DNA from: Poecilobothrus nobilitatus
Taxonomy: Eukaryota; Arthropoda; Insecta; Diptera; Dolichopodidae
Reading direction: 5' to 3'
Length of the DNA: 64,000 bases
NCBI GenBank assembly: GCA_947095535.1
Contig: OX352772.1
Span: 36,413,445-36,477,444 of the forward strand
The position numbers and the translations under genes are program-made. Below are positions 22,901 to 32,550 of the stretch, one piece after another (the stretch's first letter is position 1; every line of letters begins with the position of its first letter). The notes under the pieces are model-generated. The model did no database searches. It was not told the DNA's origin and worked only from the letters and a program-made list of their open reading frames with translations.

Positions 22901-25787
22901 TCAATTGGTGATAGTAAAGAAAAATTAATATCATGTAATCAATGGACTGATGATTATCATTTGCTCAAATGGACAAATACATCATTATTTAGTGAATATT
23001 TAGAAATGAGTAAGTAATAAATTGATCATTTTTTTTTTTCCTAAATTATTATAATAACTATAATAATATTTTTTTTTTTCATTATTTTTTAATTTTAAAA
23101 TTCTTTTTTTTATTACACTTAAAAAGTAATCATTTATATTGGAAAAACACGCACGACACTCACGATTTAAATTTTTGAAAATTTTTTTGTTTAATAATAA
23201 TAATTTTGTTAACTCGTAAAAAAATTTATTATTGCTAAAATTTATTTTTGTGGAGTTTTAACTTTTCAATCAATTTAATTCTTTAATTTATTTTTAACCT
23301 ATTATGTAACGTAGGTGGTTTTCTAATAATACGGGCACTGTGGCTAAACAGACTTGGACTATATTAGATTTAAAACAATCAAAAAGACTTAATCATAAAT
23401 TGCCATAATATCATTTTTATCAGTAATGTAATAGGAGTTTTAACGGGACACTGTTTGATTGGCAGACATGTCAGAAGGTTAGGACTTTCCTCATATAACT
23501 TTTGTACAAGATACAAAAATTTAGAGGAAAAGTAATCAATATTATTATGTGAATATCCTGCTCTTGTTCTAAAAAGAAGAAAGTTTCTGGGGAAATTCTT
23601 TTTAAATAACCTTTTCGATTTGTCAGAGGAAGACTTAATCAATTAACATCCTTTTGTAATAAGGGAACTAATAGTTTAATTAGGAAGAAAAGTAGTCCAG
23701 AGCATCACTAAGTGTACATTTTCTCTTTTCTTTCTGTCTACTTCCTATTATACCTATCTAACTCTTGAATTAAATATACACTAAATTTTATCTGAGAAAT
23801 GAAACTTTTTAACTTTTCTATGATTGAATAAAACTTTAAAAAAAAATGTTTAATTTCACTCATTTATAATGACAATTTAAAATTATAAGGTATAATTGAA
23901 TTCGTGAGATGTTAAATTTTTTTTTTTTTTCAAGTTTAGGCGGGAATCATCGAAAGAGACTATAGGGAAGTTAAACGAGTCCTCTGTGAATGTGTAGGTC
24001 TTTAATCCACTAAAAAGCACCTCCTTTTTTGATCAAACAATAGATTATAGAACCTTTTGTACTTATGTACTGGCTGGTCAAAGGTAGTTGACTTAGGGAA
24101 TGAAAATTGATTTCAAATTGACAGACATTTTGAGATTAAGAATAAATTTAGAATTTTCGGTTCAGTTCATATGAAAAATATACACAGAAGTTAGTAGTTT
24201 TGAAAGTTTATCTTTCCTTGTTTCGTTTTTTTAACAAATTTATTGTATTCTTATTTCTTACATTTAGAAAATTCCAAAATCTCAGAATGGCAATTAAGTC
24301 TATACGATCAGAAATTTATCCAAAAAAAGTATTTTTAATAATTATAATAATTTTTAACTTAACTTAACATTTAACTTAAATTAATCATTTTTCCGACAAA
24401 CCGCATTCAATTAAATTTAAACCAAAATTTCTATTAAATATAAATTTTTATAAAAAAAATTTTTTTTTTCTTTTAGTTTTGCAATTTGGCTTTATAACAA
24501 TTTTTGTTGTGGCATTTCCATTAGCACCACTTTTTGCCTTATTAAATAATATTGTTGAAATGCGGCTAGATGCCTTAAAATTATTAAAATTCTATCAAAG
24601 ACCAATTGCACAAAGAATTAAAAATATTGGAGTATGGCATAATATTATGTCAATTGTTTGTAGAATAGCTGTAGGGACAAGTGTAAGTATATTTTATTTA
24701 ATTTTTTTCTTTTAAAATTATTAAAATTTAATATTAATTTTTTTTTTATATATTTTAGGCATTTATAATAGCATTTTCATCAAATTTTATACCAAAATTA
24801 GTATATAAGTATACGGTTAATACGAACCATAATTATGATGGTTATCTTGATTTTACATTAGCTTATTTTGATACAAATGATTTTCAGGTTAGTAATTTTA
24901 TTTTTAAAATTTATCATAAAAACAAAATACATTATTTAAAACAAAAAAAAAAAAATTAATTGAATAGGAAGGAACAGCCCCAATTCAAAGCCATTTTAAA
25001 AATGTAACTGAATGTCGTTATCCAGAATTTCGTAATTCATTTAATGATCCTGATAAATATAAGAGACCACTTATATATTGGCGAATTTTTACAGCTCGTT
25101 TAGCTTTCATTGTAATTTTTCAGGTACCTACTTATATATTATAAAAAAATTTTTTTTTTTTTACTTTTATACATTACTTGATAAAATTTTGATTTGATTT
25201 TTGTTTTTTAGAATATTGTTGGAATGATTCAAACATTAGTTGCTTGGATAATACCTGATACACCAGGAAAATTAACAAATCGTATTAAACGTGAAGAATA
25301 TCTAACTAGAGAATTAATTATTGAACATGAAAAACGTGAAGCTGTTAGAAAACAAGATTTAAAAAATAATGATGATGATAATGATGGTAATGATGATAAT
25401 AATGGTAGTAGTGAATCAAAACAACGACCATTACAAACTACATCATCATTGACAAAAAAATCATCAAATGAAAATAGTAATATTAAAGAAATTGATGAAA
25501 AATTAAAACATACACAATTAAAACCATTACATCCAACAACATCATCATCATCAACAATAACAACACAATCAACAATGATACCATCAATTCAAACATCAAT
25601 TGATGATACAAATGTTATTGATTCAAATTCAAGTTCAAATTTATTAGATAATAATGAATCTGATAATATTGATACACCATTATATGCCCAACCATTAACA
25701 CATGTTCCAGAAATGACTGAATCTCTTAATTATCCTAGAAGACGTTTACAACCTGAATTTTATTTGGATCGGACAACACCTGTTTGA
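1494..25787 (+). CDS. Anoctamin (TMEM16 family) membrane protein, 12 exons, 5' end outside window
   Basis: Exons: 1494-1733, 1818-1978, 2077-2266, 2357-2430, 2521-2679, 3060-3220, 3347-3585, 22388-23009, 24477-24682, 24759-24887, 24968-25123, 25212-25787. All have GT-AG borders and consistent phase, giving 970 residues and a TGA stop. Residues 1-200 form the cytosolic anoctamin dimerisation domain. Membrane segments start in exon 5 (about 240-268) and continue to exon 12. The six acidic/amide residues that bind Ca2+ in mouse ANO1 have counterparts at the right spacing: N556 and E560, E611 and E614 (EYLEM), E643 and D647 (VEMRLDA). The C-terminal tail (about residues 820-930) is low-complexity, rich in N, D, S and T. 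The family contains Ca2+-activated chloride channels and lipid scramblases; which of these this is cannot be decided here. The exon 1 reading frame enters in phase 0 from an exon upstream of the window. An AATAAA lies at 25793, directly after the stop. Confidence 0.95.
3983..10463 (-). CDS. Secreted lipase, pancreatic-lipase superfamily, nested antisense in anoctamin intron 7 (copy A)
   Basis: Seven exons on the minus strand: 10418-10463, 5368-5443, 5026-5272, 4803-4960, 4644-4751, 4237-4346, 3983-4176. They join in phase to 312 residues plus stop, normal for insect lipases of this family. Exon 1 encodes a short hydrophobic signal peptide ([13 protein letters not shown]) and is separated by a 5 kb intron full of transposons. 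The catalytic triad is complete: S151 in GHSLGG, D181 in ALDPA, H253 in CSHWRS. DFWPNGG (about 224-230) is the usual family motif. The lid loop is short, which in this superfamily often goes with phospholipase A1 or galactolipase-like activity, so triglyceride specificity is not certain. The last intron has a weak donor (GTTTTC). The gene lies wholly inside intron 7 of the anoctamin gene on the opposite strand. Exon 1 was placed by phase and signal-peptide logic and by its conservation in copy B. Confidence 0.9.
5918..7902. repeat. Inverted GGCAAATTGATACA motif around the 6267-7858 element
   Basis: GGCAAATTGATACA near 5920 faces its reverse complement near 7886. The copy at 45173-45343 keeps the same outer motifs but only about 170 bases between them. 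The two sites could be ends of an older element into which the 6267-7858 repeat inserted. Confidence 0.3.
6267..7858 (-). mobile_element. Non-autonomous element with TATACCC-type inverted ends (1.6 kb)
   Basis: ATACCCGTACGA at 6267 is matched by its exact complement TCGTACGGGTAT ending at 7858. The sequence contains a GACGGACGGAC tract near 7711 and has no open frame. The same family is seen nested at 46645-47755, truncated at 17034-17800 and 60930-61495, and partly at 38112-38700. The related block in copy B lacks this insertion between 45326 and 45327. The conserved tract ending TTCCTCG lies outside the inverted ends (about 6220-6266), so the real border may be near 6220. Confidence 0.65.
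8983..10274 (+). mobile_element. Second TATACCC-type element with about 255-bp internal tandem units
   Basis: ATACCCGTAT at 8983 is complementary to ATACGGGTAT at 10265-10274. Inside, a unit beginning with CATACAACTTC recurs at about 9388, 9646 and 9897, with a decayed unit at 10156, giving a period of 250-260 bases. The element is also present in copy B at 46352-48664, so its insertion predates the segmental duplication. It lies in intron 1 of the lipase gene. Confidence 0.65.
10464..10520 (-). promoter_or_regulatory. Possible lipase A core promoter
   Basis: A TATA-like stretch lies at about 10501-10512 on the minus strand, 40-50 bases before the proposed ATG. Copy B keeps a similar AT stretch at about 48890. 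In such AT-rich DNA this has little weight by itself. Confidence 0.2.
11213..11415 (+). mobile_element. tRNA-derived SINE
   Basis: The 5' part looks like a tRNA gene: an A-box-like CTAGTGGGTAAGAGC followed about 45 bases later by a B-box-like region (GTGTGGGCTAGAATCC). A conserved body then contains AGCCACGCCTG and the sequence ends in an A-rich tail near 11400. Related copies lie at 29216-29302, 37980-38105 and 49474-49570. The last is the same insertion in the duplicated block, truncated. Confidence 0.7.
11518..11736 (-). pseudogene. Unrecognised open fragment in a copy-A-specific insertion
   Basis: A 72-codon minus-strand frame lies in sequence missing from copy B. It is K/N/I-rich, with some runs that look protein-like (IVIDETYC), but no family is recognised. 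It may be a transposon relic or a chance frame. Confidence 0.2.
12031..13186 (-). mobile_element. Non-autonomous Helitron
   Basis: Read on the minus strand the element starts TCTAATATA at 13186 and ends CTAG at 12034-12031, followed by T. A short hairpin (CCGG-ACAACG-CCGG) lies about 14 bases before the CTAG. This is the classic Helitron end structure, without inverted repeats or target duplication. A TTTG tetranucleotide run follows the 5' end, as in the copy at 63384. Copy B has no such element at the matching position (49745-50920). Confidence 0.75.
13715..14305. other. Copy-A-specific stretch with coding-like fragments
   Basis: This stretch lacks a counterpart in copy B. Two frames look weakly protein-like: 13900-14100 (+), 66 codons starting [14 protein letters not shown], and 14134-14268 (-), containing [18 protein letters not shown]. 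Neither is recognised. Both could be remnants of a transposon protein, or chance. Confidence 0.25.
14918..14975 (-). mobile_element. Possible 3' end of a decayed retroelement
   Basis: On the minus strand the stretch reads GATGATGGCAGTGATGCCG followed by AT-rich sequence. Paired GATGATGGC / TGCCGAAA ends of this sort are common at the 3' termini of insect non-LTR retroelements. No coding sequence is attached. This is an impression only. Confidence 0.25.
16134..16540 (+). mobile_element. Truncated AGCACATTTCC-family element
   Basis: The sequence matches the first 400 bases of the full elements at 26045 and 40633, including the GTCC run after GTGCTTATTAGTTTCACTC. It breaks off at CATAACTCCGGCAC, where the match passes directly into the minus-strand exon at 16541-16685. 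Confidence 0.7.
16541..16826 (-). pseudogene. First two exons of an unidentified TE-associated insect protein, cut off by a repeat
   Basis: Exon 1 (16826-16744) begins [14 protein letters not shown] and is rich in K and R. It ends at a GTATAT donor. After an AG acceptor at 16686-16687, exon 2 (16685-16541) continues in frame through a cysteine- and histidine-rich stretch ([12 protein letters not shown], then [13 protein letters not shown]) with no stop. The layout, a basic N-terminus followed by a C/H-rich segment ending KDFYA, resembles the start of a multicopy family of uncharacterised insect proteins often linked to transposons. The frame runs straight into the truncated repeat at 16540, so the gene is broken. 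No downstream exons were found. Confidence 0.5.
17034..17800 (+). mobile_element. Truncated TATACCC-family element carrying a MITE
   Basis: The stretch starts with TTTATACCCGTA and follows the right half of the 6267-7858 and 46645-47755 elements (for example ACTCGATAATTTGAAATTG). It is interrupted at about 17222-17620 by inserted DNA that includes a MITE. Confidence 0.55.
17222..17580. mobile_element. MITE with 27-bp terminal inverted repeats
   Basis: The left end (TGGTGCCCATACACGG...) and the complement of the right end (TGCTGACCATACACGG...) match at 23 of 27 positions. The second copy at 56389 has TGCTGCCC, which improves the match. Flanking TCA on both sides could be a 3-bp target duplication. 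The insert boundary relative to the host repeat extends to about 17620, so the exact border is uncertain. No coding capacity. Confidence 0.6.
18296..18478 (+). pseudogene. Decayed Myb/SANT-like (zeste-type) DNA-binding domain
   Basis: One frame reads [17 protein letters not shown], then a single in-frame stop at 18411, then FNNLGPPP. The pattern of NPxLARG followed by LNxLGPP is typical of the Myb/SANT-like domain named after the regulatory protein zeste. Insect genomes carry many such copies, often next to DNA transposons. The flanking tryptophans are lost and there is no start or downstream domain, so this is a relic. Confidence 0.5.
18680..18955 (-). mobile_element. Truncated AGCACATTTCC-family element, inverted
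   Basis: The reverse complement matches the first few hundred bases of the family: the AGCTCATTTT end, GTGCTTATTAGTTTCACTC, the GTCC remnant, and the CCCACCCGTTACGGAGC region. It is more diverged than the copies at 26045 and 40633. Confidence 0.55.
19000..22387. other. Rest of anoctamin intron 7, repeat debris
   Basis: No exon is recognised between 19000 and the acceptor at 22387. One SINE is at about 19446-19525. The stretch 20450-21650 has several GC-richer pieces (for example CGGTCG-TTTT-CGACCG near 21555) that look like remnants of a repeat, and it shares AT-rich phrases with 58140-58700. Open frames here look random. Confidence 0.4.
19446..19525 (+). mobile_element. tRNA-derived SINE head
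   Basis: An A-box-like TGGTGCAGTGCGTAAG and a B-box-like TCTCGGATTCAACCC lie about 40 bases apart, followed by TA-rich repeats. It belongs to the same family as the element at 55404-55797. Bases of the tRNA stems are no longer paired, so this is not a functional tRNA gene. Confidence 0.55.
23331..23646 (+). pseudogene. RNase H C-terminal relic of a non-LTR retrotransposon
   Basis: Three overlapping frames give one continuous domain: [16 protein letters not shown], then [18 protein letters not shown], then [18 protein letters not shown] ending in TAA at 23644. The LTGHC...RHxxRLGL motif followed by a (C)xCPAL segment is the C-terminus of the RNase H domain of retrotransposons of the Jockey/I group. 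At least two frameshifts and several stops separate the pieces. It lies in anoctamin intron 8 in the sense orientation. Confidence 0.7.
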
Positions 25788-26040
25788 AATTTAATAAAAA
25801 ATCACCATTTGTATATTTTATATGAATAGTGAAGAATTTTAATATTATCAAAATTAATTTTTAAAAAAATCTGATTAAAAATTAATTTATTTAATAATTT
25901 GTAAAAAGAAGATAAAATATAATTTTAAGATTATTGTAATATATATATTATATATACACATATTTTTAGATTATAAGGCGAAAAAATTATTTTTTAATTA
26001 TCATATTTTATATTTTTTAATTTTAAAATATTTTCTGTTT
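25788..26040 (+). other. Anoctamin 3' flank / probable 3' UTR
   Basis: An AATAAA is found at 25793-25798 only six bases after the stop, which is too close to be the usual signal. AT-rich sequence without other coding potential follows until the repeat at 26041. Confidence 0.4.
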
Positions 26041-27369
26041 TTTTAGCACATTTCCAAAAAAATTTTGAAAAAATGTGCTTATTAGTTTCACTCTGTCCGT
26101 CCGTCCGTCCGTCCGTCCGTCCGTCCGTCCGTCCGTCCGTCTGTTTACAAAACTTCTACACCGTTAAAGATAGAGAAAAAAAATTTTAACCATAGGTAGG
26201 TCTTATAAAAAAAATAATTTTGTGGAACAACTTTTTCATGTAGCCCCCCCATTACGGAGCTACACCCCCTCAAACTTTGAAAAAGCCCTATTTTTAAATG
26301 CATATATCTTATGTTCTGCTTAAGATTTTTTCAATCTGAAAACGTCATTCGACAGGTATTTCTTTTATCTTTGTAAATTAATATCAAAATTATACAATTT
26401 TTTTAAATTTAGTATTTAAATTTACCGTTATGTGAAAACCAAATTTTGCATGATTTTTCTACTTTCATAACTCCGGCACGCTTCTAGATACAAGCTTGAA
26501 ATTTTGAGGCAAGAAAGAACTATTAGAATTAGTATAAGTTTCCTCAGAAAATTTTTTCGGACCACCCCCTGTTTATGAGCTATTAGGGCTTAAAAATTGA
26601 AAATTTGCTATTTTTAAACACCTGTAACTTAGGAACCTGCACACATTTTACTTCTGCAAGATGTAAAAATGAAAGCTACAATAATATATTTTTACGTGTG
26701 TGAAAGGTTTATTTTAGTTGTAAAGGGTTCCAAAGCTGCAGCTCTTCAAAATTGTAAAAAAGCTCCATTTTCAGATGTATATATCTCGGGCTCTGCGTAA
26801 TAGTTTTGCAATCTAAAACCGGCAGAAGATCGAAAATTTTATTATCTATATGAAACAATATCAAAATTATGTAATATTATGTAATTTACGATTTAAATTT
26901 ACCGTTATGTGAAAACCACATTTTACATGAAATTTCTTTTTTCATAACTCCGGCACCCCTTTAGATAGGAACCTGAAATTTTGAGACAAGAAAGAACTTT
27001 TAGAATTAGTATAAGTTTCCTCAGAAAATTTGTTGGTAACGCCCCCTCTTTAAGAGTTATTACGCCTCAAAAATTGAAAATTTGCTATTTTTAGACACCT
27101 GTAACTTAGGCACCTGTAAAAACTTTTCTTCGGCAAGACATAAAAATTAAAGCTTCAATAATATATTTTTACGTGTGTTAACAGCTTTTCTTAGTTATAT
27201 AGGATTCCGGACTTACGGCCCCTCAAAATCTCAAAAATGTCCTATTTTCAAGTTTTTTCTTATTACATGAAATTTTCAAATTTTTGTGTAAGTCACACTT
27301 CTAAACAATTTGTATTGAGTTTTGGAAATGTGCGCTTTTAAAAACCGTTGGTTTACATTCTACCTTGTT
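26041..27369 (+). mobile_element. AGCACATTTCC-family element, two internal modules
   Basis: GCACATTTCCAAAA at 26046 is complementary to TTTTGGAAATGTGC at 27320-27333, about 36 bases before the right border. A GTCC microsatellite of about 45 bases lies at 26096-26140. An internal module starting TTTACCGTTATGTG occurs twice (26421 and 26898), 477 bases apart. There is no open frame. The closest relative in the window is 40633-42408, which has three modules. Confidence 0.75.
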
Positions 27370-29215
27370 TTTATATATTGACAATTAAAAAAATTTTTTA
27401 TTAAAAGAACATAAATTATACACATATATCTAGATAGATACATACTATTTATAAGTTTTATAAATTTTTAATAACAGTAAAAAAAAAATCTAATTTTAAT
27501 ATTAATGAACACACTAATTAGTCAGTAAGTCTCTTTATATCGCAATACATCTTTTTTAAAAAGTTTATCTAATATTAGAATTAAAAACAATAAAAACATA
27601 TTTTCATTAAATCAAATCATTATTCTTATTATATAATCTATATACTAAATAAATTTTTAATTAACAAATTAATATAAATTTGCAATAAAATAAGCTAATA
27701 ACCTTTTGTAACTTATTCAACAAAGAGTTTACGACTCAAATACTGATTAATTAGTGAATTTTTTAATTATACATTATATTTGACAGAAATATACATATAT
27801 TATATATTGAAATATATATATATATATATATAATATTCTTAAATATTTTATGTATAATTTTATATAAAAAAGAATTATTTATTTACTTATTATATTTAAG
27901 TATAAACTATGAATAATTTATTTTATAAGATTAATTTTTTTTTTTTTTTTTAATTTATAAGTTAAAAAATTGTGTAAATATAAGTTCTCTAATTTTTTAT
28001 TTTATAAGCTTTTATATTAAATATTATTTTATTTTCCAATTTAAATTATTTAAGTACCTTTAATATTATTTTATAGGTTTTATAATTAACTTTCTTTTTT
28101 ATTTTTTACTGTTTCTTATCTATTATTACAAATAATTTTGTATTAAATCATCTGGTAAATTATTAATCTTATAAAGTATATTTTGTGAGATGTTTATTCA
28201 CTGATAGATTTCCCAATTAAATCTTTTATTGCACGAAATTTAGAGGTGTCATTGTTTTCAGCTTTCTGAATGCTTTAGTGTGATATTTCAGTATTGATAA
28301 TATTCCAATATTTTCTTGTTTTGCGACTATGTTTTATAATACATTTTTTTTACTTTCTCATGAAACCATTGGTATTTGAAGGTTTCTAAGGATAGCTTCA
28401 TTCTTTACATGCTCATGTGGCATTAATTTTTTGCCTTAATTTACACTAAAGTTCCACAGTTTTAAACTATAAAACCATATTTACCAAATAAAACCATTTT
28501 TGCCGATTAGTATCTTATTATTGTTACGACATCTCTAAATATCTGTCTAGAAGTCGAATTTATTTCTTTTTTAATTTATAATTTATTGGCATTTTAGATT
28601 TAGTTTTTTTTTTTGTTTTTAAATCAATTTCAATAGAATTTCATTTGATATTATAGGATAAGAAAAATGACACTGCCATTTGTAATTTGATAATGGCATT
28701 TAATACTAATTCTTTTTATTTTTAATATTTTTTTTTCAATTAAAAATGCAAAGAATATATTGTTTACGTTTTTATTAAATCTTCTTATAAAATAACAGAT
28801 TAACTTATGTATTATTTTTATATAATGAATAGTTTTTATTTAAGGTACTTCTTTTAATCTCAACTTGAAAATTTTCGGTTGGATACGAAATTTCAAAAAA
28901 AATATTTTTCCATTTTCAAAATACCAAAAATTCAAAAAAAAAAAATACCACTTAAAATAGCATTAAAGTTAAAATAACACTAAAAAGACCCGCTAAACAA
29001 ATTATTGAAACTCTTATTTTGTAACCAACAGTATTTTAATACTAAATTATTAAAAACAATTGGGGCTATCGCCCCCAAATCTCCATTTTTATTTTGGCAC
29101 AGTACAGACTACCGCTCCCAGTAATCAAATTTTTTAAAATTTGAAGTTTGAAAGCTTGCTAAAAAACTTTGTCGTCAATTAATGTGTCAAGAAAATGACT
29201 CAGCCATTCCTTCTC
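27370..29215. other. Intergenic AT-rich stretch
   Basis: No gene is recognised. A (TA)n run is at about 27810-27832. Otherwise long A and T tracts dominate. Confidence 0.5.
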
Positions 29216-29302
29216 AGGCGTGGCTGTAAATGTCGTAAGGGAGAATTATTCTTACGACGTGTGTGGGATTCGAATCCACACTCCCTCGGTGTTAACGGGA
29301 TT
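29216..29302 (-). mobile_element. tRNA-derived SINE fragment
   Basis: The complement of CAGGCGTGGCT, the TCGTAAG-type body and a B-box-like GGATTCGAATCC match the elements at 11213 and 37980. The A-box part is missing. Confidence 0.6.
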
Positions 29303-32300
29303 TTTTTTTTTTGTTTGGAATTATTTGTTTTTATTGTTTGGAATTTTGTAACTTTAGAATTATGACACCAACCCGAAAAGTTTTAAGATTTTTTTTTTTA
29401 TTTTTATTATTGGGAGTTAGTTTTAATACAAATAACATAAAGTTTAAATTAAAAACAAATTTCATTAAATTAGTTTAGCAATTAAATTGCAGAAAGTTGG
29501 TATATAAATAGTTTTATTGGAAAATATATTTTTCCTTGGTTTGTCAATTACAGTATGTATATATTTAAAAAAAAAAACTTTATAGTTTTTGTACTTAAAT
29601 ATAGATTTCAATAATTAAAAAACAAAAAAAAAATGAAAATAATAATTAAAATAATAACAAAAAACTTTATTTAATAATTCAAAAAATACATATTATATTA
29701 TTGAATTGTAGTATACTGGGAACAATTCAATTTTGTTAATGAAAAATAAAAAAAAAATGAATTTTATAATAATGTTAAAAAAAAAAGTAACAAATATTAA
29801 ATTTTAGACCCAAGTAAATTACATTATTGAAATGAGCAATAATTACAATTCTTAAAATGAATTTTATTTTCAAATATTTTATATTAAAACATTATTAAAT
29901 GCTGTTAAAGCTTTTTTAATGCTGTTAAAGAATGAAAAAAAAATACTATGAAAAGTAATATGAAATGTTAATTTTTTAAATAATAGAAGTTTCCAAACAT
30001 TCAGAATTCGGATTAATATTCATATTATGTTAAACTTGTATTACCAAAATTTGTCAGTTAATTTAAGTTCGAACTATAAAACTATCTAGTTTATACACAT
30101 ATACTGAAAGACTCATCATTTCAGCGATATAGAAATGTGTCACGCCACTTTTACGTCAAATATATCACTTATGGCATTTCTGAGAGACGCATGATGACGT
30201 TTTTTTTTAAGTTGGTAACATTTACTGTCAAAACATAGTACTTAGAGGAGTTTTGAACTGAAGTAAGATTGAATAAATAGTAAAAAGTTTTTTGTTTTAA
30301 AATCATTTACATTTGCTTTTGAACTGTACTAAAGTAATTATTATTTTTTTTAAAACTGGACCATTTTGTTCAGGTAACTGAGCTGAAATTAAAATGAATT
30401 AATGTATGTATTTAAGTTTTTACATATTATATACATTTTAGTTTCAGTTACCTGTAAATTATAAATTTAAAAAGAGTTTTAAAAAAATGGTAATTTTTAA
30501 TAGAATGATAATTATGCACTTTTAAAAATATAAAAATGTTCATGTAAAGATTTTATATTAAAAAAAATATACCTTTAACCATCCTTCTTCATGTCTTAAT
30601 GGTAATTATTTAATAAAACTTAAAAAAAAAAAAAACGCAAAGTTATCCTCTTCGCTTGAAATTTTGTAGTGAAGGAAATCGCTATCACGTCGTAATCAAA
30701 ATCTCTCAGAATTGCCACACATAATGATTTTGACAGATAAAAATCATGTCTATTTTAAAAGTGTCTCAGAATTGTCATATATAATGATTTTTTCGCGTCT
30801 ACGGTTTCTCAAAATAGAAAATCATCACTTCAGTGAAAGATATTTATCGTATGCCACGTCTCCCAGAATATTGGTGATAGTTATTAAGCTTCTTATAACT
30901 AAATAAAATTAAAAAGTCCTTGTTTCGTATCTCAACTGAATGATAAACTTTAGTGATATATATCACAAGTTTAATATAATATGGCTGTAAGAGGAATAAA
31001 TATTTATTCAAAAAATAAAAAACAATTTAATTTTAATATTTCAATTTATCAGACTTTGTTTCAACCTTAAGAAATTTATTATCGAGGAACATTTTAAATT
31101 AAAATTACAATTTATGCTTGTATAGTTCCTAATATTAATTTAATAGCAAAATAAAAAGTTCTATTAAAATGTTTATATTTATTTTTTTAATTAGATTATT
31201 AAAATTATTGTATCGTGGCGTATAATATATTTTTAAATATATAAGATATTTTTTTATATAATAATAAATACCTTATTAGCGATTTTTATAAAGCACACAA
31301 ACAGCACATATTATCGAAATCACAAAAAATATTATCACAATTAAAAATATTACATTTCATTTTCATTTAAAAACCCATCCATTTTCTTAAAATTTTATTT
31401 TTCTGTTCTTTTTCAAAATTAATAAGAATATTTCTATTGTTATAAATAAATTCGAAATTTTTCTAAAAAAAATTCCCAGTTAAAAAAATGTTCATATTTT
31501 GTTCCCAGATGTTAAATTACAGGAAATTTGCTCAATTCATTGAATTTAATTCATTAGAATAAAATTTTATTAAAACTGTTAAATTATTTAATAAAATTTT
31601 TTTTATTAAATAAAAATTGTATATAAATATATAAGAAAATGTAAATTTTATTAATTAATTATAAAACAAAAAAAAAAGGAAAATTTTTTTTATTCAAATA
31701 CTATAAATAAATACTAATTATATTTTTTTAATATAAGTTAATAAACATATACATAGATACATATATTATTATATAAATAAAAAAAAAAAATTAATAAATA
31801 TAAATAAAAAACGTTGGCATTTATATATTTATAAATATAATATATATATATTATACATTTACATATATTTAAAAAAAAAAAAAATATTATTTTAAAATTC
31901 TAATGATATAAATTATTTCATTTTATTTTCAATTTTTATTTTATACATAATTTTTATCTAATAGATATATATTTACTTTAAATTGTGCATTGTACGTTGA
32001 CCAAAATCTAAAACTTATTACATATTTTCGAAAAATTAATTTTTTTACTACATACATATTATAAATCCAAGTAATTACTTATTGTCCAAGTAATTTTTTA
32101 AATAAAATTAATTAAAAACAAAAACAAAAACAAAAAAAAAAAAGAAAGTTTAATAGATAAAAATATAATTATATACATAGAATACAAAGATTTATAAATA
32201 ATATACTACGGGCACATGAAGTTTAAATTTATTAAGTTTTGTGTTTTTTTTTTTAGTTTTTATTAGGAACAAATAATTTATATTTTAACAATGATTTTGT

Positions 32301-32346
32301 AGAATTTTCTTCTTTTTTTTTTTACATTGGAGCTCATGATTGATTA
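29303..32346. other. Intergenic AT-rich stretch with small inverted repeats
   Basis: No gene is recognised. CAGGTAACTGA at about 30373 faces its complement at about 30442-30452, giving a hairpin of roughly 80 bases with weaker pairing outside it. A phrase beginning TCTCAGAATTG occurs twice about 60 bases apart near 30704 and 30765. Confidence 0.4.
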
Positions 32347-32550
32347 GGTTACGTAACTTAAGGCCATTCGTCTTAAGACCGATTTTTTTGGGGTATGGTT
32401 TTATGTCTCAGCTAAATGAAACATAAAACCTCTTTAACTTATGTTTCATTTATTAAAATAAAAAATTTATTTGAAAAACAACACAAAATTTATTCAAAAA
32501 CTTAAAAAAAAAACAAGTAAAAATAACAGTAAGTCGATGGAACCGACTTA

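Noticed and set aside
25224..25787. Separate serine/asparagine-rich small gene
   Set aside because: It is the last exon of the anoctamin: the frame is in phase with the upstream exons and carries the final membrane segment.
26096..26140. CRISPR or functional microsatellite at the GTCC run
   Set aside because: It is an uninterrupted tetranucleotide run at a fixed place in a transposable element family.
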